DNA of 12,307 bases from Comamonadaceae bacterium (GTDB lineage: Bacteria; Pseudomonadota; Gammaproteobacteria; Burkholderiales; Burkholderiaceae_C). Made by a program: the position numbers and the translations under genes. Under the pieces are notes generated by a model. That model did not search any database, was not told the DNA's origin, and saw nothing but the letters and a program-made list of their open reading frames with translations. Below, in pieces: positions 5,731 to 12,307 of this stretch (position 1 is its first letter; every line of letters begins with the position of its first letter). Where the stretch lies: contig CANHBU010000022.1 of the NCBI GenBank assembly GCA_947458345.1, forward strand, positions 1 through 12,307, given 5' to 3'.

Positions 5731-8306
5731 GTTGGAGCCGTCTGGTGTTCGGCCGGGCGCCAGTGGCTGAGCAAGGACTCGAACTGCGCGATCGGCAGCG
5801 CGGGGCTAAAGACAAAGCCCTGGTAGGCCTGGCATCCCAGGCGCGACAGCAGGTCGCGCTGGGCCAGGGTCTCCACCCCTTCGGCCAGCACCTGCAGACC
5901 CAGGTCGGTGGCCAACTCGATGATGGTGCGTGCGATGGCCGCATCACGCGGGTCCTCGATCATGTCTTTGACAAAGCTGCGGTCGATTTTTAGGCGCTGC
6001 AAAGGCATGTGCTTGAGGTAGGACAGCGCCGAGTAGCCCATGCCAAAGTCGTCGATGGCCAGACTCAGACCGGCTTGCCGCAGCGCCTGCATGCGCGCGA
6101 TGGTGCCGCCCAGGTCGGTGGCCAGCAGGCTTTCGGTGATTTCGAGCTCGAGCCGGTGTGGATCGATCTGGTGATGCGACACGCATTGGAGCACCTGATC
6201 GACAAACTGCGGCTGCAGAAACTGGCGGGCACTGACATTGATCGACAGGCGCAAATCGCGCCGCCCGGGCTGCGTCGACCAACGGGCCAGTTGTCGGCAG
6301 GCCTGCTCGAGCACCCACTGGCCCAGCGGCAAGATGAGTCCGCTTTCTTCGGCTTGGGCAATGAAGCTGTCGGGCCCACGCAAGCCCTCCGGATGGGCCC
6401 AGCGCAGCAGCGCCTCGGCACCGGTGATGCAACCGTTGGCCTGCACCTGAGGCTGGTAGTGCAGCACAAATTGCTGCTCGCGCAGGCCTTCGCGCAGCGC
6501 CGCCGTCAAGGCCGCCTTGGCCGATGCCGCCGCTTGCATCTTGGGGTCAAAGAAACACAGCGTGTTGCGGCCCGCTGCCTTGGCCTGGTACATCGCCAGG
6601 TCGGCCTGTTTGAGCCAGTCGGCCAGGCCCTGCTCATGGTCGTGCAGCAGGGTCACGCCGATGCTGCAGGTGCCGTGATAGGGCTGGCCGGCGAGCTCGT
6701 AGGGCTGCGCCAGGGCACTGAGGATGAGCTCGGCCACTTGCCGGGCGTGCTGGCCAGCGGCTTGCCCTTCAAGCTGAACCAGCGGCATCATGACGACCAC
6801 GAACTCATCGCCGCCCAGCCGCGCCACGGTATCGCCCGCCCGCACGCAGCTGCGCAGGCGCGCAGCCACCTGCTGCAGCAGCAGATCACCACGGTCGTGT
6901 CCGAGCGTGTCATTGAGCAGCTTGAAATGGTCCATGTCGATGAACATCAGTGCGCCGACGGCGCTGCGGTCTTGGGTCCGGCTCAGCGCCGCCTCCAGTT
7001 GCCGCATCAGCAACTGCCGGTTGGGCAGATCGGTCAGCGGATCGTAGAAGGCCAGGTGTTCGATGGCGTCGTCCTGTGCCTTGCGCGCTGTGATGTCGCG
7101 CCCGACCGTCACCCAGTGGCAAACGCCGCGCGGCGACTCATCAATGGGCACCACCTCGAGCTCGACCCAGAAGATCTCGCCGTTTTTCTTGTAGTGAATC
7201 AACTCGCTGCGCACAGCCTGCCATCTGTCCATCGCGCGTGCGATGCGATCGAGTGTGGCAGCTTGCGTCAGCGGTCCTTCGAGCAAGCTCGGGTGGCGCC
7301 CGATGACCTCCTGGCTGCTGTAGCCCGTCAGTCGGCTGAAAGCCTGGTTGACGAACACGATGCGAGCTGGCTTGCCCATGCGCTGCTCGGTGATCAGCAC
7401 CGTGTCGTTAAGCCGGGCGATACAGGTGTGCAGCAGCAGCAACTGCTCCTGAATCTGGCGGCGCTGACTGACATCGCGCAGGTACAGGGCCAGCCCTTCA
7501 TCAAACGGGTACAGGCGCACTTCGATCCACTTGTCCAGTGTCTCGACAAAGGCCTCGAACTCTGCGGGCTCGCCGCTATCGAGTGCCTGCCGGCACACCA
7601 GCTGCAAGCGCTCGCCGGCCGGCTGCGGTGGCTCGCTCCAAAGCCGTCGGCCCAGCAAGGGCTCGACGCCGCAGGCCAGCAGTTGGCGGGCCGGCTCGTT
7701 GGCGTAGCTCACGCGGGCCTCGTGATCGAGCGTGGCAAAGGCCTCGGTCATGCTGGCCAGGGTGGTGCCCAGCTGCATGCGCAATTGCCGCGCCTCTTGC
7801 AGCTGCTGGCGGTGCTCACGCCGGTCTTGCAGCACGCCCAGCCAGATCGAACGGCCGCCCGATGGTCTGTGCTGCATCAGCAAGCGCACCGGTAGCTTGG
7901 CGCCTGTGCGGGTCTGCGCAAAGGTTTCCAGCTCGATCAACGCGCCAGCGGCCTGTGTGCGGGCCAGCGCGGCGGTCAATTCGCTGCGACCGGCCGGCGC
8001 GAGCAGATCGGCCGGGTGCTGCCATCGGTGGCTGCCAGCGTCTGGCTCGCCGAGCAACCGCGTCAGTGCCGCGTCCCAGCGCAGCGGGCCGGCTGCCTGC
8101 GCCCAGGCCCCCTGATTGTCAGACTCAGTGTCAAGTTCAGCGTCAAGCCCAGCGCCAGGGTGCGGCGCTTGCCAGCTCCACAGCGCTGCCTGGGCCGCAT
8201 GTGCAAGCAGCCCCAGCCATGCGGCGGTCTGCTCTTGCAGTGGATCGTGCTGGTGTGGCACTGCCGGCCACGAGGTGGATACGGGCGGGTCGGTGAGCTG
8301 CTTCAA
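5721..8306 (-). CDS. PAS-GGDEF-EAL cyclic-di-GMP synthase/phosphodiesterase
   Basis: Large soluble c-di-GMP signalling protein of about 861 residues with no evident membrane segment. PAS-like regions lie at roughly 75-165, 180-285 and 295-410; the third is the clearest, with FVNQAFSRLTGYS and a PAC end at GRDITARKAQ. The GGDEF domain (about 418-585) starts at YDPLTDLPNR and has an intact GGDEF (498-502). RAGD (489-492), five residues before it, matches the RxxD inhibitory site. The EAL domain (about 600-850) has EAL (631-633), SINVSARQ (N690), LEITES, IDDFGMGYS (D752, D753), K773 in RLKIDRSF, LAEGVET (E809) and QGF (Q829), so both activities look possible. The start is unclear: no ATG or GTG precedes it in frame after the stop at 8403-8405. 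TTG 8306 has no close Shine-Dalgarno, while CTG 8318 has GGAG (8326-8329) at 7 nt. The gene is monocistronic here. Confidence 0.93.
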   Translation of the reverse strand: MKQLTDPPVSTSWPAVPHQHDPLQEQTAAWLGLLAHAAQAALWSWQAPHPGAGLDAELDTESDNQGAWAQAAGPLRWDAALTRLLGEPDAGSHRWQHPADLLAPAGRSELTAALARTQAAGALIELETFAQTRTGAKLPVRLLMQHRPSGGRSIWLGVLQDRREHRQQLQEARQLRMQLGTTLASMTEAFATLDHEARVSYANEPARQLLACGVEPLLGRRLWSEPPQPAGERLQLVCRQALDSGEPAEFEAFVETLDKWIEVRLYPFDEGLALYLRDVSQRRQIQEQLLLLHTCIARLNDTVLITEQRMGKPARIVFVNQAFSRLTGYSSQEVIGRHPSLLEGPLTQAATLDRIARAMDRWQAVRSELIHYKKNGEIFWVELEVVPIDESPRGVCHWVTVGRDITARKAQDDAIEHLAFYDPLTDLPNRQLLMRQLEAALSRTQDRSAVGALMFIDMDHFKLLNDTLGHDRGDLLLQQVAARLRSCVRAGDTVARLGGDEFVVVMMPLVQLEGQAAGQHARQVAELILSALAQPYELAGQPYHGTCSIGVTLLHDHEQGLADWLKQADLAMYQAKAAGRNTLCFFDPKMQAAASAKAALTAALREGLREQQFVLHYQPQVQANGCITGAEALLRWAHPEGLRGPDSFIAQAEESGLILPLGQWVLEQACRQLARWSTQPGRRDLRLSINVSARQFLQPQFVDQVLQCVSHHQIDPHRLELEITESLLATDLGGTIARMQALRQAGLSLAIDDFGMGYSALSYLKHMPLQRLKIDRSFVKDMIEDPRDAAIARTIIELATDLGLQVLAEGVETLAQRDLLSRLGCQAYQGFVFSPALPIAQFESLLSHWRPAEHQTAPTPV

Positions 8307-8690
8307 ACTATGTCTCAGTGGATATCTCCGTTTCGGTGGCTGGACCAGCGCTGCGCAAGCCCTGGCCCGCGCCGCTTCGCCCAGGCCTGCATGGCGGCGG
8401 GGTCAGGGGCGCCGATTTGTACGCGGGTTTGTGCGCGGGTTTGGGCGCGTGCATCGAACGGGGCGCCACAGGCAGCCCCGTACAAGCTTGGGTGCAAGCG
8501 TTGGGTGTGAGCTTAGGTTTGATTGCGGGGCCCGATTGCAGCAAGCGCCATCGGCCTGCGGTGTTTTGCGATGCCTTTGGGGTCTGCGCCCATGACCTGT
8601 CCTACGCTGCAGCGAGGCAAGCGCCACGCCTATGCAGGCCCAGGCAGACCTAGACTGATCGGCCTTGCCCCATCATGAAGCGGTGTGACC
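8307..8690. other. Intergenic region without a convincing gene
   Basis: This 384-bp divergent region separates the GGDEF-EAL gene (minus) from the small ORF (plus), so it should hold the promoters of both. Open frames cross it on both strands, but their translations are low-complexity, rich in Arg, Ala and Cys, and lack a recognisable fold; they look like chance ORFs in GC-rich DNA. It contains a degenerate 12-bp triple repeat at 8416-8451. No tRNA, obvious sigma-70 promoter or terminator was recognised. Confidence 0.6.
8416..8451. repeat. Degenerate 12-bp triple repeat
   Basis: Three adjacent 12-bp units: TTTGTACGCGGG (8416-8427), TTTGTGCGCGGG (8428-8439) and TTTGGGCGCGTG (8440-8451). They lie about 110 bp upstream of the GGDEF-EAL start in non-coding DNA. 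Function is unknown; slippage or a binding array are both possible. Confidence 0.65.
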
Positions 8691-9041
8691 ATGCAGCTCG
8701 ACAGATCTTTTCCCGACCCGACCCGGCCCTTGCAGGGTCTGGATGTGTTCGATCTGCAGGATCGATTGCAGGCCTTGTTTTCTGAGCATGGCCAGGTGGT
8801 GCGACTGGACTTGGTGCGTGCCGACCAGGCCGGTCGGCGCCGCTTTTTGGTGTTCGTGCGCATGAAGACGGCGCAGCAGGACCACGCTCTGGCCTCTGCG
8901 CTGGGGCTGGGCCGCTTCGGTGGCGACCTGGTGATGCTGATCTCACCCGATGAGGACGATCAGATCAACCCGCCCTGGCTTCTTGCCGGCCTGAGCGGCG
9001 CCGACCGGCAGCGGGCGCAGCCGACGACCTGGTCGATGTGA
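8691..9041 (+). CDS. Small hypothetical protein with RRM-like pattern
   Basis: A 116-residue cytosolic protein that I do not recognise by name. Its predicted order of elements fits a beta-alpha-beta-beta-alpha-beta fold like an RNA-recognition motif. GLDVFDL would be strand 1, LQDRLQALFSEHG helix 1, QVVRLDLVRA strand 2, RRRFLVFVRM strand 3 (at the RNP1 position, with F and V/F alternation), TAQQDHALASALG helix 2 and GDLVMLISP strand 4. The C-terminal tail after about residue 88 is acidic (DEDDQ), then disordered. Classical aromatic RNP residues are only partly present, so RNA binding is a hypothesis; a ferredoxin-like fold of other function is the alternative. ATG 8691 is chosen over the in-frame GTG 8685; neither has a strong ribosome-binding site. 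The gene is convergent with asparaginase, 57 bp away, and forms no operon. Confidence 0.65.
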   Translation: MQLDRSFPDPTRPLQGLDVFDLQDRLQALFSEHGQVVRLDLVRADQAGRRRFLVFVRMKTAQQDHALASALGLGRFGGDLVMLISPDEDDQINPPWLLAGLSGADRQRAQPTTWSM

Positions 9042-9098
9042 GGCAGGCTGCAAAACCGGGTGCAGCACCGATGCCAGGCACTTTAGGGCCTGATCAAC

Positions 9099-10109
9099 TC
9101 AGTGCCGTGTGAGCTTGAACACCGGCCGACGCAAGCCGACCTGTTCGCCCTTGATGCTGCGAATGTCCGCGGCCCGCCAAGGCTCTAGCGCTTGGCGCTG
9201 CTGGGCGTCGAGCCAGCCGAGCTGATCTAGCACCTCGACGGCGGCGGCAAACAACGCCGGCTTGCTGCCATCGGCGATCTTGATGGCCAGGCCGATCTGG
9301 CGGCTGCAACTGCCAATGGCCTGGACGCCATCGGCGCCGACCTTGCTGACCCAGTCGCCTCGGCCGATGCGCATGAAGGCCTCGTCGTTGCGCCCGCTGC
9401 CCGACACCAGATCTGGATGGCTGCGCATCGCCTGGGACAGCCGCGCCAGGCTCGTGCCGCCAACCGGGCTGGCGCTGCCTGCAGCCAAACGGGCGTAGCC
9501 CAAGGCCAGCCGCGACAGCGCGACCGCATAGTTGGGGGCTGAACAACCGTCGGTACCGACGGCCATCTCATCGCTTTGCAGCTCCATAACCCGCATCAAA
9601 TCGCGCGCGATGGCCTGCTGCAGTGGGTGGTCGAGCGCCAGGTAGTTATCCAGTGGCAGGCCGTGCTGCACGCAGTAGGCCAGAAAGCCGGCGTGCTTGC
9701 CGCTGCAGTTGTGGTGCCGCTCGTCGTAGGGCGCGCTGGGCCCTTGGACGCCTAGCTCCACAAAATAGGGCGTGTGGCAGCCGCACTGCAGTCGCTTATA
9801 GCCCAGGCGCGAGGCGGCCAGCAGGCGATCGACCTGGGCCACGTGGCGGTCTTGCCCATTGTGCGAGGCGCACAGGAGGGCCAGTTGTGGCTCATCGAGC
9901 TTGAAGTGGTCGGCGCCACCGGCCTCCATGAAGGGCAGGGCCTGAAAAGGTTTGAGGGTGGAGCGGGTGAAGGTCAGCCGCTGCGCATCGCCTGCGCTGG
10001 CCAGCAGGCGTGCGCTGGCGTCGACCACGGCCACTGCACCAAAGTGCACGCACTCGGCCAGGCCGCCGCGTTCGGTTTGAATTAAAGGGGTCCAGTCCAT
10101 GCCCACCAT
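9099..10109 (-). CDS. L-asparaginase, Rhizobium etli AnsA/ReAV type (Asparaginase_II family)
   Basis: Probable cytosolic L-asparaginase hydrolysing asparagine to aspartate and ammonia. It belongs to the Asparaginase_II (PF06089) class, unrelated to the E. coli type I/II enzymes and structurally akin to serine beta-lactamases. Family hallmarks: SxxK in TRSTLKPFQALP (S50, K53), CASHNGQ (S82), CGCHTP (109-114), HHNCSGKHAG (C135, K138) and GTDGCSAPNYA (C189). In the characterised ReAV enzyme the equivalent Cys/Cys/Lys bind zinc beside a Ser-Lys pair. VSKVGADGVQA (K256) may supply the second catalytic Lys. The length of 336 residues is normal and no signal peptide is visible. The start is ATG 10109; ATG 10100, three residues later, is a reasonable alternative giving MDWTPLIQTERGG. 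It lies 114 bp downstream of glcD on the same strand, but strong hairpins intervene, so joint transcription is doubtful. Confidence 0.9.
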   Translation of the reverse strand: MVGMDWTPLIQTERGGLAECVHFGAVAVVDASARLLASAGDAQRLTFTRSTLKPFQALPFMEAGGADHFKLDEPQLALLCASHNGQDRHVAQVDRLLAASRLGYKRLQCGCHTPYFVELGVQGPSAPYDERHHNCSGKHAGFLAYCVQHGLPLDNYLALDHPLQQAIARDLMRVMELQSDEMAVGTDGCSAPNYAVALSRLALGYARLAAGSASPVGGTSLARLSQAMRSHPDLVSGSGRNDEAFMRIGRGDWVSKVGADGVQAIGSCSRQIGLAIKIADGSKPALFAAAVEVLDQLGWLDAQQRQALEPWRAADIRSIKGEQVGLRRPVFKLTRH

Positions 10110-10161
10110 TTTGCTTCGGATCGGCCGGCGTGGTTGTGGGGCGCATACGGACCGCGGCCAT

Positions 10162-10212
10162 GCTGCCTGAGTTGGGCAGCGCTCAAGCCCAGGCCCGATC
10201 GCCCTGGGCTTG
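10162..10212 (-). terminator. Two adjacent hairpins after glcD (possible terminator)
   Basis: A perfect 10-bp stem, CAAGCCCAGG (10184-10193) with CCTGGGCTTG (10203-10212) and a 9-nt loop, begins 12 bp past the glcD stop on the minus strand. A second 6-bp stem, GCTGCC (10162-10167) with GGCAGC (10175-10180), follows directly. Neither is followed by a T-run on the minus strand, so this is not a classical intrinsic terminator. It may be an mRNA 3'-end structure or a non-canonical terminator. Confidence 0.5.
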
Positions 10213-10223
10213 CTGGCTTTGGC

Positions 10224-11726
10224 TCAGAATCTGGGCAGGTCTGGGTGTCGGATCGCGCCGGCGCGCACCAGCATTCGGCCGTATTCGGCGCAGCGGTTGA
10301 GCGTGGGAATCACCTTGCCCGGATTGAGCAGGCCTTGCGGATCGAAGGCGCGTTTGATCGCGAACATCTGCTCGTTTTCTTCGGCCGAGAACTGCACGCA
10401 CATGCTGTTGACCTTCTCGATGCCCACCCCGTGCTCGCCGGTGACGGTGCCGCCCATGGCCACGCTCGTCTCCAGAATATCGGCGCCAAACAGCTCGCAG
10501 CGCTTGAGCTGGTCGGCGTCGTTGGCATCAAAAAGAATCAGCGGGTGCAAATTGCCGTCGCCAGCATGGAACACATTGAGGCACTTGAGGCCGTACTTGA
10601 TCTCCATCTCGGCGATCGCCTGCAATATGTCGGCCAAGCGCTTGCGCGGGATGGTCGAGTCCATGCACATGTAGTCGGGGCTGATGCGGCCGGAGGCCGG
10701 GAAGGCATTTTTGCGCCCGCTCCAAAATTTCAGACGCTGCGCTTCGTCGCGGCTGACCGCAATCGCGGTGGCGCCGGCAGCGGTCAGCACCGCGCTCATG
10801 CGGCCGATTTCTTCTTCCACTTCTTCGGGCGTGCCGTCGCTTTCGCACAGCAAGATGGCCGCCGCGCTCAGGTCGTAGCCGGCGTGCACAAAGTCTTCGA
10901 CGGCGGCGGTCATCGGCCCGTCCATCATCTCCAGGCCGGCTGGGATGATGCCCGCTGCAATGACGGCGGCCACCGCATCGCCGGCCTTGCGCAGGTCGTC
11001 AAAGCTGGCCATGATGCAGCGCGCCAGTTGCGGCTTGGGCACCAGCTTGACCGTCACTTCCGTGGTCACGGCCAGCATGCCCTCGCTGCCAATCACCACG
11101 CTGAGCAGGTCGTAGCCGGGCGCATCGAGCGCGGTGCTGCCAAACTCGATGGGCTCGCCCTCGATGGTGTAACCCTTGACCTGCAGGACGTTGTGCACCG
11201 TCAGGCCATATTTGAGGCAGTGCACGCCACCCGAGTTTTCGGCCACATTGCCGCCGATGGTGCAGGCGATCTGGCTGGACGGATCGGGCGCGTAGTACAG
11301 CCCGTAGGGCGCCGCGGCTTCAGAGATGGCCAGGTTGCGGACGCCGCACTACACGGTGGCGGTGCGCGCCAGAGGGTCGATGCCCAGGATCTGGTTGAAT
11401 TTGGCCAGCGACAGCGTCACGCCCAGGCGGTGCGGCATGGCCCCGCCCGACAGCCCGGTGCCGGCGCCCCGCGCCACCACCGGCACAGCCAGCGCATGAC
11501 AGGCCTTGAGCACCGCCTGCACCTGCTCGTGCGTTTCCGGCAAGGCCACCACCAGCGGCCGCTCGCGGTAGGCGGTCAGGCCGTCACACTCGTAGGGGGT
11601 GGTGTCTTCGCTGTGCCACAGCAGGGCGTGCGCGGGCAGCACCCGTTGCAGGGCCGCGACCACTTGGGGCTGCCGACTGGCGCGTTCAATGGATAGTGCT
11701 TGCTGGCTGCTCAAACGGGCATTCAT
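10224..11726 (-). pseudogene. glcD: Glycolate oxidase FAD subunit GlcD, interrupted by one amber codon
   Basis: FAD-binding subunit of glycolate dehydrogenase (glycolate to glyoxylate; works with GlcE and the Fe-S subunit GlcF). The frame from ATG 11726 to TGA 10224-10226 is 500 residues counting the interrupted codon, matching E. coli GlcD (about 499). It is continuous except for TAG at 11349-11351 (codon 126). The N-terminal part (residues 1-125) holds the start of the FAD_binding_4 domain with VVARGAGTGLSGGAMP. After the amber the frame resumes CGVRNLAISEAA, YYAPDPSSQIAC and GGNVAENSGGVHCLKYGL. The C-terminal FAD-oxidase domain shows GRKNAFPASGRISPDY, FHAGDGNLHPLILFDAN, GTVTGEHGVGIEKVN and AFDPQGLLNPGKVIPT. 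The ATG has a good Shine-Dalgarno. The amber splits the FAD-binding domain, so neither piece should work alone. No glcE or glcF follows; asparaginase does. A sequencing error or recent point mutation is likely. Confidence 0.9.
11349..11351 (-). other. In-frame amber codon in glcD (codon 126)
   Basis: Plus strand CTA reads TAG on the coding strand. The context is ARTATV-stop-CGVRNLAIS; E. coli GlcD has glutamine here (ARTALVQPGVRNLAIS, recalled from memory). A single C-to-T change in CAG (plus-strand G to A at 11351) explains it. No other stop or frameshift lies between ATG 11726 and TGA 10224-10226. Confidence 0.92.
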
Positions 11727-11733
11727 GGCGGAT

Positions 11734-11738
11734 CTCCC
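11734..11738 (-). promoter_or_regulatory. Ribosome-binding site for glcD
   Basis: GGGAG on the minus strand, 7 nt before ATG 11726. This fixes the start there and rules out the in-frame ATG at 11750, which would put the site inside the coding sequence. Confidence 0.75.
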
Positions 11739-11770
11739 GTGAGTACGCACTGTACTGCGCCGCCCCGCCC

Positions 11771-11802
11771 GCCGGCGTGAGGAAATTTACAGGCCGGCGT
11801 GA
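11771..11802. promoter_or_regulatory. Direct repeat GCCGGCGTGA x2 upstream of glcD
   Basis: Two identical 10-bp copies at 11771-11780 and 11793-11802, offset by 22 bp (about two helical turns), flank an AT-rich core GGAAATTTAC in the 94-bp gap between the LysR stop and glcD. Same-face spacing suits a dimeric regulator, so this is a candidate operator for glcD. The regulator is unknown; the adjacent LysR protein is one possibility. Confidence 0.35.
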
Positions 11803-11820
11803 AGTCGGGGCAACCGTCTC

Positions 11821-12307
11821 TCAAGTCGCCTGTTTTAGCCACTGCGCAAACGCATTGCATTCCCAGCGGTCCATCGCGCCGGTTCGCCAGCACAGGTAGT
11901 GGGCGTGGGGGCTGGGCACCGTCTGGGGCAGCAGGCGGATGAGTGAGCCGTTGTCGAGCCAGGGGGCGCCGAGTTTGAGGCGTACCAGGGCGATGCCCAT
12001 GCCGGCGGCTGCGGCATCACACATCAGACCGACGTCGTTGAATTGCGAGCCTTCGGCCGGCTCGGGCCAGTCCAGGTGCTGGGCTGCGAACCAGGTGCGC
12101 CATGGCTCCAGGGGCGAGCGCAGCAGGGCCTGGCCTTCGAGGTCTTGCGGGCTTTCAAAGGGGCCATGCTCGCGCACGAAGGCCGGCGAGGCCAGGGGCG
12201 TGACCTCGTCCTTGACCAGGCACACATGCTCGACGTCGGCATAGCGGCCGCTGCCAAAGCGGATCATCAGGTCGGCGTCTTCGGCCACCACGTCGAGCAG
12301 GGGAATG
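11821..12307 (-). CDS. LysR-family regulator, GcvA-like (N-terminal part outside window)
   Basis: C-terminal effector-binding domain of a LysR-type transcriptional regulator. The frame is open to the right edge (reading FPLLDVVAEDADLMIRFGSG), so the helix-turn-helix and start codon lie beyond the window. Features of GcvA-type LysR proteins: DADLMIRFGSGRY at the first subdomain, LASPAFVREHGPFESPQDL, an aromatic WRTWF region, SQFNDVGLMCDAAAAGMGIALVRLKL in the second subdomain, and the final hydrophobic strand HYLCWRTGA. It ends at TGA 11821-11823. About 160 residues are visible of a usual 300 or so. It lies upstream of glcD on the same strand with a 94-bp gap, not divergent as classical LysR targets are, so a regulatory link to glcD is possible but unproven. 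The effector is unknown. Confidence 0.92.
   Translation of the reverse strand, partial: IPLLDVVAEDADLMIRFGSGRYADVEHVCLVKDEVTPLASPAFVREHGPFESPQDLEGQALLRSPLEPWRTWFAAQHLDWPEPAEGSQFNDVGLMCDAAAAGMGIALVRLKLGAPWLDNGSLIRLLPQTVPSPHAHYLCWRTGAMDRWECNAFAQWLKQAT

Noticed and set aside
6009..7895. 628-residue open frame antisense to the GGDEF-EAL gene
   Set aside because: No recognisable domain, and it overlaps a gene whose catalytic motifs are exact on the other strand.
8318..8653. Possible small gene on the plus strand in the 384-bp intergenic region (also 8308-8544 minus)
   Set aside because: Translations are Arg/Ala/Cys-rich without a plausible fold, have no ribosome-binding site and overlap the degenerate 12-bp repeat.
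9077..9106. GGCACT/AGTGCC inverted repeat between convergent genes as a bidirectional terminator
   Set aside because: Only a 6-bp stem with an 18-nt loop, no T-run on either side, and its right arm lies within the asparaginase coding end.
11349..11351. TAG as a recoded sense codon (e.g. pyrrolysine)
   Set aside because: No pyl genes are visible, GlcD is not a known pyrrolysine protein, and a CAG-to-TAG point mutation is simpler.
10134..11696. 520-residue open frame antisense to glcD
   Set aside because: His/Ala/Gly-rich translation without motifs; the opposite strand encodes GlcD along its whole length.

Overview
The window is high-GC proteobacterial DNA with tightly packed genes and short intergenic gaps. 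Gene content (AmpG permease, Tat-exported M48 peptidase, PAS-GGDEF-EAL protein, GcvA-like LysR regulator, GlcD) fits a betaproteobacterium of the order Burkholderiales, perhaps Comamonadaceae. That placement is inferred from protein style; no rRNA or other marker gene is present.

Layout, left to right. (1) 1-876 (+): the 3' part of a nitronate monooxygenase/2-nitropropane dioxygenase-type flavoprotein. (2) Convergent to it, 943-1800 (-): a Tat-exported M48 zinc metallopeptidase. (3) After a divergent intergenic region with a 12-bp triple repeat and a palindrome, 1965-3512 (+): AmpG muropeptide permease. It is followed on the same strand by an OmpR-family response regulator (3574-4302) and its histidine kinase (4348-5607). 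(4) 5641-5730: nine 10-bp tandem units between two convergent genes; the last unit contains the stop codon of the next gene. (5) 5721-8306 (-): a large soluble PAS-GGDEF-EAL c-di-GMP protein with both catalytic domains intact and a non-ATG start. (6) About 380 bp with no convincing gene, then a small ORF (8691-9041, +) with an RRM-like secondary-structure pattern. (7) 9099-10109 (-): an asparaginase of the Rhizobium etli AnsA/ReAV type. (8) 10224-11726 (-): glycolate oxidase subunit glcD, full length but interrupted by one in-frame amber codon (TAG, 11349-11351) where the family has glutamine. (9) 11821-12307 (-): the C-terminal part of a LysR regulator, cut by the window edge.

Functional themes: cell-wall recycling and envelope proteolysis (AmpG, M48), signalling (two-component pair, c-di-GMP enzyme), and small carbon/nitrogen metabolism (asparaginase, GlcD). 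No phage, transposase, CRISPR array, toxin-antitoxin pair or recognisable new defence system was seen. The region reads as ordinary chromosome. The strongest points for a second look are the amber codon in an otherwise perfect glcD and the 10-bp repeat array, which puts stop codons in all frames and resembles a Rho-utilisation site.
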